From: Edolisoma coerulescens
Taxonomy: Eukaryota > Chordata > Aves > Passeriformes > Campephagidae
Length of the DNA: 64,000 nucleotides
NCBI GenBank assembly: GCA_013397115.1
Contig: VWZW01002756.1
Location: forward strand, 198,698 to 262,697
Direction of reading: 5' to 3'
Shown here: positions 23,501-34,851 of the stretch, one piece after another
Layout of the letters: each line of letters begins with the position of its first letter
Numbering within the stretch: position 1 is the stretch's first letter
The notes under the pieces: model-generated
Told to the model about the DNA's origin: nothing
Seen by the model: only the letters and a program-made list of their open reading frames with translations
Databases searched by the model: none
Program-made: the position numbers and the translations under genes

Positions 23501-26500
23501 GTTGCAAAGGTGAGAAAATTCTTTTAAAGGAATAAAATATGATTAAGAAAACTCTAAATAGCCTCAAGACCCCCCCACATTCCGAGGAAGAGATGTGGGT
23601 AGGATAAAGAAAACAGCAACAAAGAACTGTGCTTCTTATCCTTTACATTTATTTTGTACTTTAGAGCAGGAAACTTGTTCTGCCTGACACACCCTGCCCA
23701 CACAGTGCTAACCACGACAGGAGACACGCTGGGATCCCTTCTAGAATCCCTCCTGCCCAAGTCTGAGGTGTCCTCAGGGCCTGGTTTCAGACCATACCTC
23801 AGCAGCTCCTGGCTGATAACATAGGCCTCGTCCCTCTGCTTCATTCCAGCCAAGCTGCTGTTCCAGTGGTCCATCAGCCTCTTTTTCTCCATGTTAATAG
23901 CCTGGACCTCCAGACCAGCCTGGGGAACAGAGAGATGCCAGACAGGATGAATCTGCACTGTGTTGGAAAAACAAATTCATGTTACAATACAGTTTCTTTC
24001 TTTTCTTGTTCATAATGTGCTGAGCAGGATCAGCTTCAACTCTGTGGCTGGCTCATTGCCTCAGCAGCCCACAGAGCACAGGTCTGCAAGAAAAAACTGC
24101 TGAGAAGGGCAGGAGGAAGTGATTTACTGGCACTTCTTAAGGACAAAGGAAAAGAAAAAAAAGTCTTCATTCTTCCAAACAGCAACAAACTGTGAAACTC
24201 TGTCCCACATTGTGCACACCATGTGAGCATGGGCCAAAGGGGTCAGCCCTGCCAGAGGGAAATATTAACCACAAGGGAAAAGTCTCCTCCTACCTCACTG
24301 ACTTCCTGCCGGGTCACTTTTGTGTCCTCTGCCTGGGCCACAAGCTGAGCTTCAAACAGAGCAATTTGTTCCTGCAGCTCGTAGACTCTCCTCGTTAACT
24401 GGTCCAGGAGAAGGTCCTACAGAGCCAGAGCCAAACAGTCCAGGCTGAGTCATGGCATCTCAGTCTAAACCAACTGTATCCAACAAGAAAAATATCAGCT
24501 AAAAAAGGAATTAAAATTGGCAACTGGATTAGATTGGAGTCCTACTGAAACTTTCCCATTCGTACACAAACGGCTCACGACTGCAGCAGGGATGACGTGC
24601 AAGAGAATGAAACCTTTGCTGACTGTTTGTTATTCCAGTTGCAGCAGTAAATTGATAGCTCAGCTCTGAAGCCACATTCCCTCCCGCCGGCACGGATCAC
24701 ACTGGGTCCCCTGTCCAGCTACTGGGAATCTTAATAATGTGTATTTGAAAATCCTTTGTTAAAACCCTCCTAAACCCAAACTGTATTTCAACAGTTTGCA
24801 TGGAATTCTGCTCTAGCAATACCCCGTGGATTGTGTCCTGGAAGGCAGCAGAGGGAGCTCCAGCACCGACCGGCTCCGCTCATTCCCAAAGTTCACTTCC
24901 CATTGTGAAATTCGCTGTGATTCAGAATTATTCTCAAGACCTGTACACATGATATTTCTTCATTAAATATCTCCCTTCCCCCACACCCCATTTCCTTGAG
25001 TGAAGAGTGATTTACTGTCCTAAGGCATGCAAACCCTCTGGGGAGCGCCTGTTGCTGTCTGGGGGCAGGCAGGGTTTCTTCTCCTGTTTAGAAAAGCCTC
25101 TGGATTTATTTTTTTCAATTATTTGAGAAAAATATCCCCACTCATCTTCTGTGATTCAGTCACTCTAGCCTTCCTTCTGACACGGCAGCACATCCTCCAA
25201 GACTCACTGCTGGCACCTGCATTTATTTATTTCAAAGACAGTTTAACTTGGTACCTGTTTTTTCTTTTCCACCTCAGCCTGGATCCTCTCCGCCTCAGCC
25301 CTCTTTGCCGACTGTTTCATCAGTAGAAGCCTGTGATGCATGTCCTGGTCCATGTTCTGTACGTAGAAGAGCTGCAAGGCCAGGTTTTCAATCTGGGTCT
25401 GCATTGCAGAAACTGGGGGGACAGGAGGCAAAGTAGTTACAGAGAAGTTTGTTTGTAGGGTACACCTGAAACAGAGATAAAAGAGAAAGAAATGCAGAAG
25501 CTCCCAAAGCAAAACCTCTCACACATCAGCTGAACCAGCCCTCCCCAGCAGAAATATTTACATCAGCTTTGGAGTACAGCTCCACAAGCAAAGCTAAAGA
25601 TCCTGGCAAGCAATTCCTGGATTCCCAGCTCACAGAATTCCAGGAGTATCTGTGAAACTTTTCAGTGAGTGCATTATTCCTGATTAATTATTTTGCTGTA
25701 TTTTTTAATCCAGTGCTTGACTTAAATTCGAATTAATTTCTCCACACAGCCCTGGAACTGGGAAACACTGCCAGGACTGCCTCAGTCACCTTTCTTGCGT
25801 TCATCATCTGTGTTGTGACATATTTCCTTGTGAGCATCCCTGAGGCCCTCCAGTTCCTCCTCCAGCTGCTGCCGCGCTGCGGCCGCCTGGGAACGGCGCT
25901 CCTGGCTCTTCTCCAGTTCCTCCAGCAGCTGCCCCAGCTGCTGCTGGGCTCCGTAAAGGATCACCCCGACCTCTTCCCTCTGCTCTTTGCTGCTCTTCAT
26001 TGCTGCCCTCTGCAGACACAAGAGGGAGGGGGCTGTCTCCCAGCAGCTCGGAAGGGAGGGGCTGTGGGAAGGCAAAGGGGAGGCTCTGTACCAGTTCACG
26101 GACGTCGAGGTTTGCTTGTTCTATCTGCTTAGTGAGGTAATTCTTGAGGGCAGCTTGGAATCTTGTCATCAGAGGCTGTAAAGAAGGACAGCATTAATAA
26201 ACTTTAACATACTTGTGTATATAGATTATGAAGAAGCCTCACTGCTATTTCCCCCACCCAATAAAACATCTTATTTCTGCCACAGACACTTGTGTTCTTA
26301 TTTTAGCTACACTCTCTGTAGCAAGTGGGAGATGTTACATACTGGGTATTTGCCGATGCCAAAAAAGTGAGAATATTTGAAAGTCAGAACCGTGCCAGAA
26401 GAGCTGCATCTGAGAACCCACCCGCTCCCTCTTGTTGCAAGGACTTCTCTTTCAGGGGCACTGAAGGGATCACATTTATCCACGGCACTGCTCACTTGTG

Positions 26501-28213
26501 AACCTGCAGCTCTGGGGTTAGGATTGAGTGACACAGCCAGCAGTTGATACTTTGGCAAAACTGATTTCCACACGTGCAGCTGAACAGCTGAGCCACTGCT
26601 TACAGCTCACCTCACGTTTTAGAGAAACACAAACACCAACTCTGCACAGAACGACAAGATTTGAAGACTTCTCACATGTTCTGGATCCAAGACGACCAGT
26701 TCTGTTTCCTCTGCTGTTTTCCTCCTACTTTTTCTTATCTGATGTTCCTCAGCTCCAGGCTGCTGGAACCCCTTTTCCTGTCCTTGGTTGCCATGATCAC
26801 CCGGGAGCTCAAAGGTTGGCTTTGCATGGGGAGAACTGGCTCGTCCTTTGCTCCCTGGACCCCACCCCACCACAAGAAAGGAAAAAGACAAAGTAATAGG
26901 ATTAGATTTTATAGTATTGTGCCTCCAGTTGGATTAACAAGGACCAGAAAGGGAGAAAACCAGAGGCTGTGCTTGAGAGATGGTCTCAAGTGCAGTTCTG
27001 CTGCAAGGGCACTGGGGGATACCTGGCTCTGCTGCGGGTGCTCCTGAGGGAAGGGGAGGGGCTCCTCCGGCTGGAACTGCCTGCTCCACGTCACCCTGCT
27101 CAGAGGACAAGTGTCACATTCTATGTCATCTGGGAAAGTCTCAGGCGATTTTTCCTGAAGCACAAAATCCATCACCTTTTCCATCTAAGTACCCCTAAAC
27201 ATCTGCTCGTTTTTGTCAGGAGACATGAACAATGCAAACAAAGGATTAACACGAGGGCCGGGTTCTAAAGCCAGCACAGAGATGCTCCCAAAATATAATT
27301 ACAGTGTCCCACTTCTGCAGACCCCAGGAACAGCTCTGCAGCCAGACCTCTCTTGCTGCAGGGGGCAATGACTCTGTTTGCTCCTCCAGAGGAGCAGACT
27401 CTCCATTGTTATCCCCATTCTCTGCTTCCATGGCCTGGCACGCAGCACAGGTGAAAAGCAGAGCAGCAGATTGCCATTTGCATTTCATGTTAATGCTGAG
27501 GTATTTTTTGCCACAGGGCGCAAAGTTTAATTTAGAAGTTTAATCTCATTTGCAAAAACAGTCATCCAGCAAGCACTGAGACAGTAAAGATCCTGACAAA
27601 ACTTCTCCACACCACTCACAGTTTCACGTGCTTCTAGTTCACATCTATTTAAAAAAATGTCCTTACAGATTTATTAAAGAAATTCTTCCAACTAGCACAA
27701 CATGTAGCCAAATTATTCTCTTTGTTCTTTCTTTCTTTTTAAAGTGACGCTTTTATCCCACATCGTCATTTGCCAAATTCAGGTGTTGGGCAGTCCCAAT
27801 GGGAGAAGAAAACTTGTCACCAAGAAACCTCCAAAAAGAGCCCAAGTATGTGCATCCATGAAATGTGGATAAATCTCTTTTTTCGGTGTCTGCACTGGAA
27901 ATGTGCAAAGAACCGACTGAAACACAGTTCAAATGCTGCTGACATGGGTCAGGAACTAAATTTACTTTTTAGTGGCTTTTTTTGCTTTGTATGAGGGCAA
28001 GGCTGGAATCACCACTGGCTTTGCTCCCCGCTGCTGAAGCGGCTCCCCGGGAGCGGCCGCTCCGTGAGGGACGCGCGGGAACGGCTGCCCCGTGAGCGTC
28101 CCGAGGGGAATCACCTCCGGGGGAAGATGTGATGGAGCTCCGCTCTCATCCCGCTCCGCGGAGCCCAACTCCCCCGCAGACTCCTCTGCCGCGGCACCGG
28201 GCGGCTCCTCCAT
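17598..28213 (-). CDS. CCDC40: CCDC40, coiled-coil axonemal ruler protein
   Basis: With CCDC39 this protein sets the 96-nm repeat of motile cilia and is needed for inner dynein arm and nexin-dynein regulatory complex assembly. Well-supported exons (minus): 26175-26092, 26009-25790, 25412-25255, 24416-24294, 23919-23798, 23068-22825, 22723-22541, 21670-21425, 20902-20689, 20279-20110, 19988-19897, 19579-19459, 18812-18624, 18405-18247, 17843-17598. These give 856 residues of nearly continuous coiled coil in register with human, e.g. RFQAALKNYLTKQIE, NMDQDMHHR, VTENEFVHSLK and LLWEKKIQLAKEMR. The acidic N-terminal part is less certain. The model is exon 1 28213-27966 (MEEPPGAAAEESAGEL, like human MAEPGGAA), a 25-nt microexon 27644-27620, 27434-27348 (or to 27303), 27184-27023 and about 26819-26676 (ETELVVLDPEH). 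This totals about 1078 residues (human 1142). The large introns showed no other genes. It is head to head with TBC1D16. Confidence 0.93.
27620..27644 (-). other. CCDC40: Candidate 25-nt CCDC40 microexon
   Basis: A pyrimidine-rich acceptor ending ATAG and a strong GTGAGT donor bracket 25 nt. Exon 1 ends in phase 2 at its AAAAA/GTAAAT donor and the next acidic exon (27434) needs phase 0. This 25-nt piece converts one to the other and adds CELEARET without a stop. The prediction rests on phase and splice signals only. Confidence 0.5.
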
Positions 28214-28522
28214 AGCGCCGGGGCTGGGCTGGGCCTGCAACCGGAGAGAGGGTGAGCGGCGGCACCGGGCACGGGACACACACCGCGGGAGGTACCGGAC
28301 GTGCCGCACGGTACCGGGCCGGAGGTTGAGGGGACGGGCAGTGCCGGGCAGTGCTGGGCTGCAGTGGAATCCGGAGCGGGAGGTACCGGGCCGTGGTGGA
28401 GGGGATAGAACCGGGACGGGACGGGAGGGGAGGGGAAGAGACAGGCGGTCCCGGGCGCGGTGGAGCGGACGGGCGGTCCCGGGAGGGGCGGTAGTGGGGT
28501 GGGACGCGACGGGATGGGATGG

Positions 28523-28678
28523 NNNNNNNNNNNNNNNNNNNNNNNNNNNNNNNNNNNNNNNNNNNNNNNNNNNNNNNNNNNNNNNNNNNNNNNNNNNNNN
28601 NNNNNNNNNNNNNNNNNNNNNNNNNNNNNNNNNNNNNNNNNNNNNNNNNNNNNNNNNNNNNNNNNNNNNNNNNNNNNN
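28523..28678. other. Assembly gap (156 N)
   Basis: A run of undetermined bases inside the CCDC40/TBC1D16 CpG island. Flanking bases are simple GC-rich repeats such as GGGATGGGATGG and GGCGGCGGGGGGTGGGGG, typical sites of sequencing drop-out. Apparent open frames that cross it are meaningless. Confidence 0.99.
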
Positions 28679-28861
28679 GGCGGCGGGGGGTGGGGGCCGG
28701 GTGATCCTGTAGCGCTGCCCCGGGACCCCTGGGCCCGGCACCGGGATCCTGCCGGCACCTGGGCAGGTCCGTGTTTGATCCCGCTCTTTGTCCGCCCTTC
28801 CCACGGCGGAGCCGGCGGAGGGCGGCGGGAGCGGGCGGGCGCTCCGGGAGGACGGGTTGCT

Positions 28862-28925
28862 GCCTGGGGGTCAGGATGCCGCCCGGGGGTCGGGATGCCG
28901 CCCGGGGGTCGGGATGCCGCCGGGG
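28862..28925. repeat. GC-rich 21-bp tandem repeat
   Basis: Three copies of a unit close to GGATGCCGCCCGGGGGTCG in the CCDC40/TBC1D16 promoter island, near the probable TBC1D16 first exon. Confidence 0.85.
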
Positions 28926-28960
28926 GCGCTGGTGGAAATCTGAATAGTTCTTAAACTTTC

Positions 28961-31900
28961 TCTTCTGTTATTTCGGTGCGGCTCCGTGCAGCTCGGGGTA
29001 TTTCAATGTTTTCCTTCCTTTTGGGGAGCTGGTCTTCTCCCAGGTGACCCCAACATCTACCTGAGCTCTGTTACTTGCGGGGAAGGTGGATGGGGATCGT
29101 TGGCAGTGGTTTGATGAGTGGCCTTGGGATGCTGCAGGCAGGGGTTGTGGGGTGGTGTGTTGCTCTCTGTGCGGCTGACACTCCGTAAAATAACTCGGCT
29201 GCGTCCTCTGGGGAGGTTTGTCTTTTCGGATCTCAGGCTGGGAGAGTGTCTTGCAGAGGTGTTTTGTTCTTAGTTGCTACTCGGAAAAGGAAGAAAAATG
29301 AAAGTTCTTTTAAGAGAAAACAGTAGAAATGCGAAGGCTGGGGACAGCTCAGAGTAAAGATCTTGGACTTGCTGGTGCTTTTGTAGAAGCCTCCTAAGAG
29401 TTTGTAGGAGCTCGTTCGTGTCCTGGTGATAACTGGACAGTCTCCGAAAGCTGCTTTTCTGCACTGGATTTGGAGAATATCTGGGTTAGGTCTGGCTGTG
29501 TGGGGGGTGTGAGGCTGGAGAGCCGGGATGGAGCAGAGCACGGCTCTCTGAGTCCGTCAGGGAATGAGGGAGGGAAGGGGCACAGCCCTGCTGTGTCCGG
29601 GAAAGGGGCTGTTCCAGGGTGTGCAGGTGGCAGAGATGATGCGTGGTCTGATGTCTGTCATACTGAGAACAGAGTTTGCAGTCAGCTCGTCCATTCAGCT
29701 GAGATCCAGGCTCCTGGGGCTTTGAGCTGCTGATTTTTGAGGATCGAGTCCTGAGAGTGTTATCAGGACGCAGCAACAGGATGTTGGAAATAAAAAGTCA
29801 TAAAAGCGTTTCCTGTGGCCCAGGCAGTGCAGAGAAGTGACGTGAAAAGCTGGTAAATCGGGGATGGAGGGACATGTGGCACACAGAGTGTCTCAGTGAC
29901 AGCGTGGGCTGAGGGTGAGTTTGGTGCTGGGGATGGGTGAGTGTTTTGTTTGCTTTTTGTTTGCTTTTTGTTTGCTTTCCAATGCCTGAGCAGGTGTGGC
30001 TGGGAGCAGCCAGCCCTGACATAGCATTCCCTTTCCCTTTTCATCTCTTGAGTCACAGCCTTGCAGGATTCAGGCTGCTGCCCCTTTTTTTACCTGCTCA
30101 GCTGAGATACATCTGAGCGAAATCGGTCCTGCTGGAGCGGCTCCATTTGGAGTTGTGGGGATTTTGGCTGTTCCCTTCCCTTTGCTCTTGCTCCGTGAGC
30201 CGCTGCTGCTCCAGCAGGGCAGCATTGAAAGACTTTTTGGTGACCTACATAATTCTCCCCATGAGATGGGATGACTTCAGAGTGGCTCCCCATGGTAGAC
30301 CTTTTTCCTTGATTTGGCTGGATCCTCTTAACTGGCTCCAGCATAATGAGGAGTTTGGGAAGCTTTTCTCTTTTTTATTCCCAATGTCGAGGTATTGTAA
30401 TACAGAGGGAAGGTTGTACAAGGGCCTGCAGAGGAGTAGAGATCAGGTGAGTGACCAGCTGAGAGTGGCACAGCAAATCCACTCGGAGGACTGGGAGGAA
30501 GCTGTGAGTGCTGACTCCAGGCTGCCCTACTCCGGTCACTCTGTGCTCAAGAGTTCCAAACCCGGCATTTGCTGTTCCCAAGAGGGGAAAGAGGCAGGAA
30601 TTTGTGCGGTATCTGAGCCCCACCACCGCAGCGACTGTGCACTCCTTAAATACGTAAAATTAAATTCAAGTTATTAAGGGCGAGAAAGAAAATGAGCCTG
30701 TTGCGTTTTTCTTACCAAAGACACTTCATGCTTGAATGTGGTGCTGCTGTTTGACAGCTCGTGTTTCTCCGCCGTGCCCAGACACGCTGCAGGTCTCACA
30801 TTTCACTTCCAGAGCCCTGCAGCTCGGCTTATGTTGCTGGTAAAGCTCTGAAAGTCTTGCCCAGCGAATGTGCCCTGGGAGCCAGAGCCCATGGAGGGCT
30901 CAGCACTGGGAGCTGTGGGCTGCTGCCAGCCCCGCTCTGGGCTGGGCTCCTCAGTGAGAGGTGCCCTCGGTGCCAGCGCGGAGCAGGAGATGTGCCGGCT
31001 GTGTCGGCACACTCTGGAGCCGGCGCTGCCCTCCCGGGCCGGGATACAGGAATCTCGTGCAACCGGAGGCAGCAGCATTTGGTCCAGCAGCAGGTGCCAA
31101 GTGAGGTGTGGTCTGCCAAGGCAAACAGGATCCTGTGGATGGGTGCCTGAGGAGGGGAAGGGCATCGCTGCGGGCGGCGAGCAGCCGGTGCCGCTCTGGA
31201 TGCTTCTGGCTGGAACTGGACAGGCTCTGGGGAAGAGGCTCCAGCGCTGATTTCAGGAATTGGCTCCCCAGCACTTTCTCACTCATGAAGCTGAGAAGTG
31301 CTGGCACCAACTGGGAGAGCAGCCAGGGCTGTGTGAACAGACACAGGAGCTGGAGCGAAGATTTTTAGTGGCAACAGTTGATGTGTGGGAGAAGAAAATG
31401 TGTGTGTGCTTAATAAATATTGGCACTCAGCAAGAGCTTATCAGCTAACTCAGTGCTTCAGCTTCTGGAGAGCTGAGCTGGCTCTGCCACACTGAGAAGA
31501 ATCCCTTCAGATCAGCGGATATATACGAAATTCATATGAAAAATGGGGTTTTTTGAATGGTGCTGATTTACTGTTCCCATTGCCTTCCCAAGCGCACAAA
31601 AGAGGCAGCAGCAGTTCCTGCCTCTCCCCACGACCCAGGCCCCATGGATTGCATGTGCAGACGTTGTCCCACATGGAAAAGGGCTGAGAATAGAGCAAAC
31701 CCTGCAGATTTGGTCTGTTATTTGCTGCTTTGTGTTGTATGAGCTCCTGTCTTTTAGGAAGGAGAGGCACTTTCCCAAGCTGAGTTCCAGAGACTTTTGG
31801 GATTGTACCAGTAAACTAGATGACCTTCAGAGGTCCGGTCCACCATCTGGTCCCCACTGGGACTGACTGTGTATCTATTTCTGCAGCCTTTGAAACCCCA

Positions 31901-34793
31901 GCAATGGAAATGGCCCCTTGAGGTTCCCTGTCCTGGTGCACCATTGTCCCAGCTACTACAATGACAAAACTAGGTATTCCTTGCCACAGTTCAGCTGCCT
32001 TACAACTTCTCCCGTCCTTCATCAACAGCTCTTCCTTTCTTTGGCAGAGACAGTTCCCATGTGTGAAGACTTTTAATACATTTCCCTCACTTTTATCTTC
32101 CCTTGGCAATCTCTTTCCCTGGCCCAGATAACTCTTGTCACCCTCCCTGAAACTGTCCTGTGGCTTGCATCTGTTTTTCTTTAATCCTGCAACCAAAGCT
32201 ACAAAGAATTCCCTGGCCTGTGGTAACAGTGAAAGGATTGAGTTTCCTGGTGATATTTCTATATCCCAGTGTCTGGCTACTGTCTGCAGCACTGCAGTGG
32301 TCTCTGATTTCTGATGTGCAGCTCTTCTGCAAGACAAGTCCAACAGACTGAGTTTCCAGGCTGGCAGGACACCATATTTCAAACCTTTTGTCTTTATTTT
32401 TTTTGGTTTCCTCTTCCCAGCCCTGTGTGTACCTGTAGCGCCGTCCACCTGCACATGCAGGCAGTGCTGAACAACAGGTATTCTGCAGGATCAAAGCAAG
32501 ATTTCCCTTTAAATTCCTCTGGCTTTCCAGGGAGCAGCTTTTGATCTTTACCTGTCGCTTTGTTCTTTCTGTGCCCGGTGAAAGCTCATTAAGTGGTGCC
32601 TCTGTTGGCAGAGACGTCCTGACCCTCCCCTGCCTCCCTGGGAGCGCCCAGAGAGCTGCAGCAGGACATCACACGACCTCTTGTTTCACATGTGCCTCTC
32701 CAGCTCCTGTCCCTGTGTTTCCTGAGGAAGCACTCTCTGGCCAGCAGCAGCAGCCAGCTGGTGCCACCTTCCTCCTGTGCATCCGCAGGTTTTTGGGGTT
32801 CTGAGGGAGTCGCTGACATGGATGAAGGTCTGTGCTGCTGTAGCCTGTGCTGTGCTGACAGGTGACCCTGCCCAGGTGTGCTGGAGGCCCAGGTCACTCC
32901 ACATCACTGCCCCTGACTCCCCTGACCCTATTTGGGAACAGCATGTTGTAACTCTGTGTGGGGAAGGAGAAGTTGCACCAGAATTTACTGTCTGTTCTTG
33001 CAGGGTGCAATGAGGGGAAAGGAGTTTTGCTCCTTAAATGTGGTTGAGGCAAATGACTTTCTGCCAGGTGTAACCCAGAGCCTGAAACTGTGGATTTTGG
33101 CAACGTGGACAAGAATGAGCACAGGGCTCCACTGGTGTTTGTTTTTTGGGGCTGAGACATGAGGATACATGTTGTGTCTGGTGCTAGAAGGAGACAGGAG
33201 TGTGCAGGACTTGCAAAGTGATTCTCTTATCCTGAACGCTTGCTGGTACAGAGCAGAGTTGAAGCTTCTCCATCAAGTCCCAGCAAAGACTGAAACGCAG
33301 AAACCGCCTCTGCTGTGATTTGAGCTGACAAATGTGGTGATTGCCAGTTCAACCAATAGTTTGTCCTTTAGTGAAGGCTCTGTCAACAGCTTGGCAGTCT
33401 CATTTGCAGTCTTCTGCATGTACCAATCTGTCAGAGGCAGGACAGCTATTTTCCTTCCCTGCAGCCCTCACTCTGCCCTTTGGGGAATGCCCCTTTGCCG
33501 TTTCTGCCTTCTGCCCTCCTGGGCTGGCTGGGTTTGCCATCAAAACCAGGTTAAGGAAATCGGAGCTGTTCAGCATCAGACAGTGCTTGCTTAGGCCCTC
33601 AAGTATTTCTTCAGAAGGTGCCCCAGGCCAGGGCCTGTCTGCTTTGTTTTCCTCTCTGGCTCTCCTGGCCATGCTCTGCAGCCCAGTGTGGGACTGGTCC
33701 CCAGGAGCAGCCCGGGCTGAGCTCTCCCCGTGCTGCCCCGGGCCTGGGAGCGTGGCTGTGTGGGGCGTGCTGGGTCACACTGGCCTGTTCACAGCGAGCT
33801 GGGCCATGTAAACACAAAGGAACAAAAGGAGGAGTTTCCTCTCCTCCTGTGGTTTTGGCAGAACAGAAACTGCTGTGGTTCTGGTGCTTCCCAGCTGGGG
33901 ATGGCTGCAGAGAGCCTGCTCTGCACGGGGCTGCTTTGTGTGAGACCCTCCTGCTCTTCCAGCACATCCTGGTCCACCTGCTGAAGGCTTTATAGCTTGG
34001 GTGACCCCTCTGGGTCCACTCCTCATCATCAGCCCCAGCAAGCAGCACATCTCATTTGAGCACAGAGCTTATTTGGGGGTGAGCTGGGGCTCGTGCTCCA
34101 CGGTTCTGTGAAACTCTGGGTGGGTGAAATGTTTGCCTTGAGTTTGGTGTGCCACGCTCTGTGTCCGGGGGCTGCCAGCCCTGGTGAACACGGAGCTTTT
34201 GAGCCTTATCTCTGGCAAGGCTCTATTTAACCATCACTGCTAAAAAGAACCCAAACCAAACCAAAAAACAACCTCACAGAAAAAAATCCCAACCCCAAAA
34301 ACCTCAAACACACAGAAATGGCAAGCACCAGATGAAGTGGGTTTGATTGATGTTGTTTTTGGAGATGCTGTGGCTGGAGCAGCAGCCCCATGTTCAGTGC
34401 CATGGTCTCAGCCATTTTTGTGCTGAGGGCACCTCTGAGATCAGCTCTGGCTCTGTGATATCCCCAGGTCAGTGACACATCGGGCAGCTCCACACGCTGA
34501 GCTGTTCCCTCAGTGGGGGATTTCAGTGACCAGCATTGCTGTTCTGCCTCCTCCCCACAGTAAATATTGTGGGGTTTTGCTGCCTTCGTGTTTCTTCATT
34601 GCAGAGAAAAGTGTCCTGGGGTTCTGTGCTTCAGCACCTTTGAAGCATGAAGGTGATGTTACAGATCCACAGCATTTGGGGGCTCTGGCTTGAGGTGTGG
34701 ATTGATGGGAGACTCGTCCTCAGACAGTGGGTGGCATGTGCTGTGCTGTCGTTATTTTGGTTCTCAAACTATTTTCCCCCCCCTTCTTGGCAG
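28961..34793 (+). other. TBC1D16: TBC1D16 first intron
   Basis: About 5.8 kb between the CpG island and the first coding exon. It contains a TTTTTGTTTGC triplicate at 29943-29978 and an A-rich CAAAC-type tract at 34238-34320. A 212-codon minus-strand frame of unknown nature lies at 31816-32454. No other supported gene was seen. Confidence 0.6.
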
Positions 34794-34851
34794 ATCTTCT
34801 GAATTTGGCTCCTGACCAGAGCTGACAGATGATGGAAACATTTCCCTGGCG
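34794..34851 (+). promoter_or_regulatory. TBC1D16: TBC1D16 5' UTR segment with overlapping uORF
   Basis: A polypyrimidine tract and CAG acceptor end at 34793, so coding exon 2 carries 58 nt of leader. Two adjacent ATGs at 34829 and 34832 open a frame that passes the main ATG in another frame and stops at 34906 (25 codons). The second ATG has A at -3 and G at +4. The main ATG (34852) has G at -3 and T at +4, so it is in weaker context. Confidence 0.8.

Larger units (their letters stand above)
28010..28960. promoter_or_regulatory. CpG island shared by CCDC40 and TBC1D16
   Basis: Very GC-rich sequence covering CCDC40 exon 1 and the likely TBC1D16 first, non-coding exon. Transcription would diverge from here. 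The exact TBC1D16 first exon and donor could not be placed. No complete RFX X-box, expected for a ciliary gene, was seen, but part of the region is the assembly gap. Confidence 0.6.

Noticed and set aside
27962..28804. 280-codon frame crossing the assembly gap
   Set aside because: Only the part from the ATG at 28213 is real (CCDC40 exon 1); the rest translates undetermined bases.
29270..29464. 64-codon minus-strand frame resembling a coiled coil (LLQTLRRLLQKHQQVQD)
   Set aside because: Short, isolated in an intron, and no splice partners in frame could be found.
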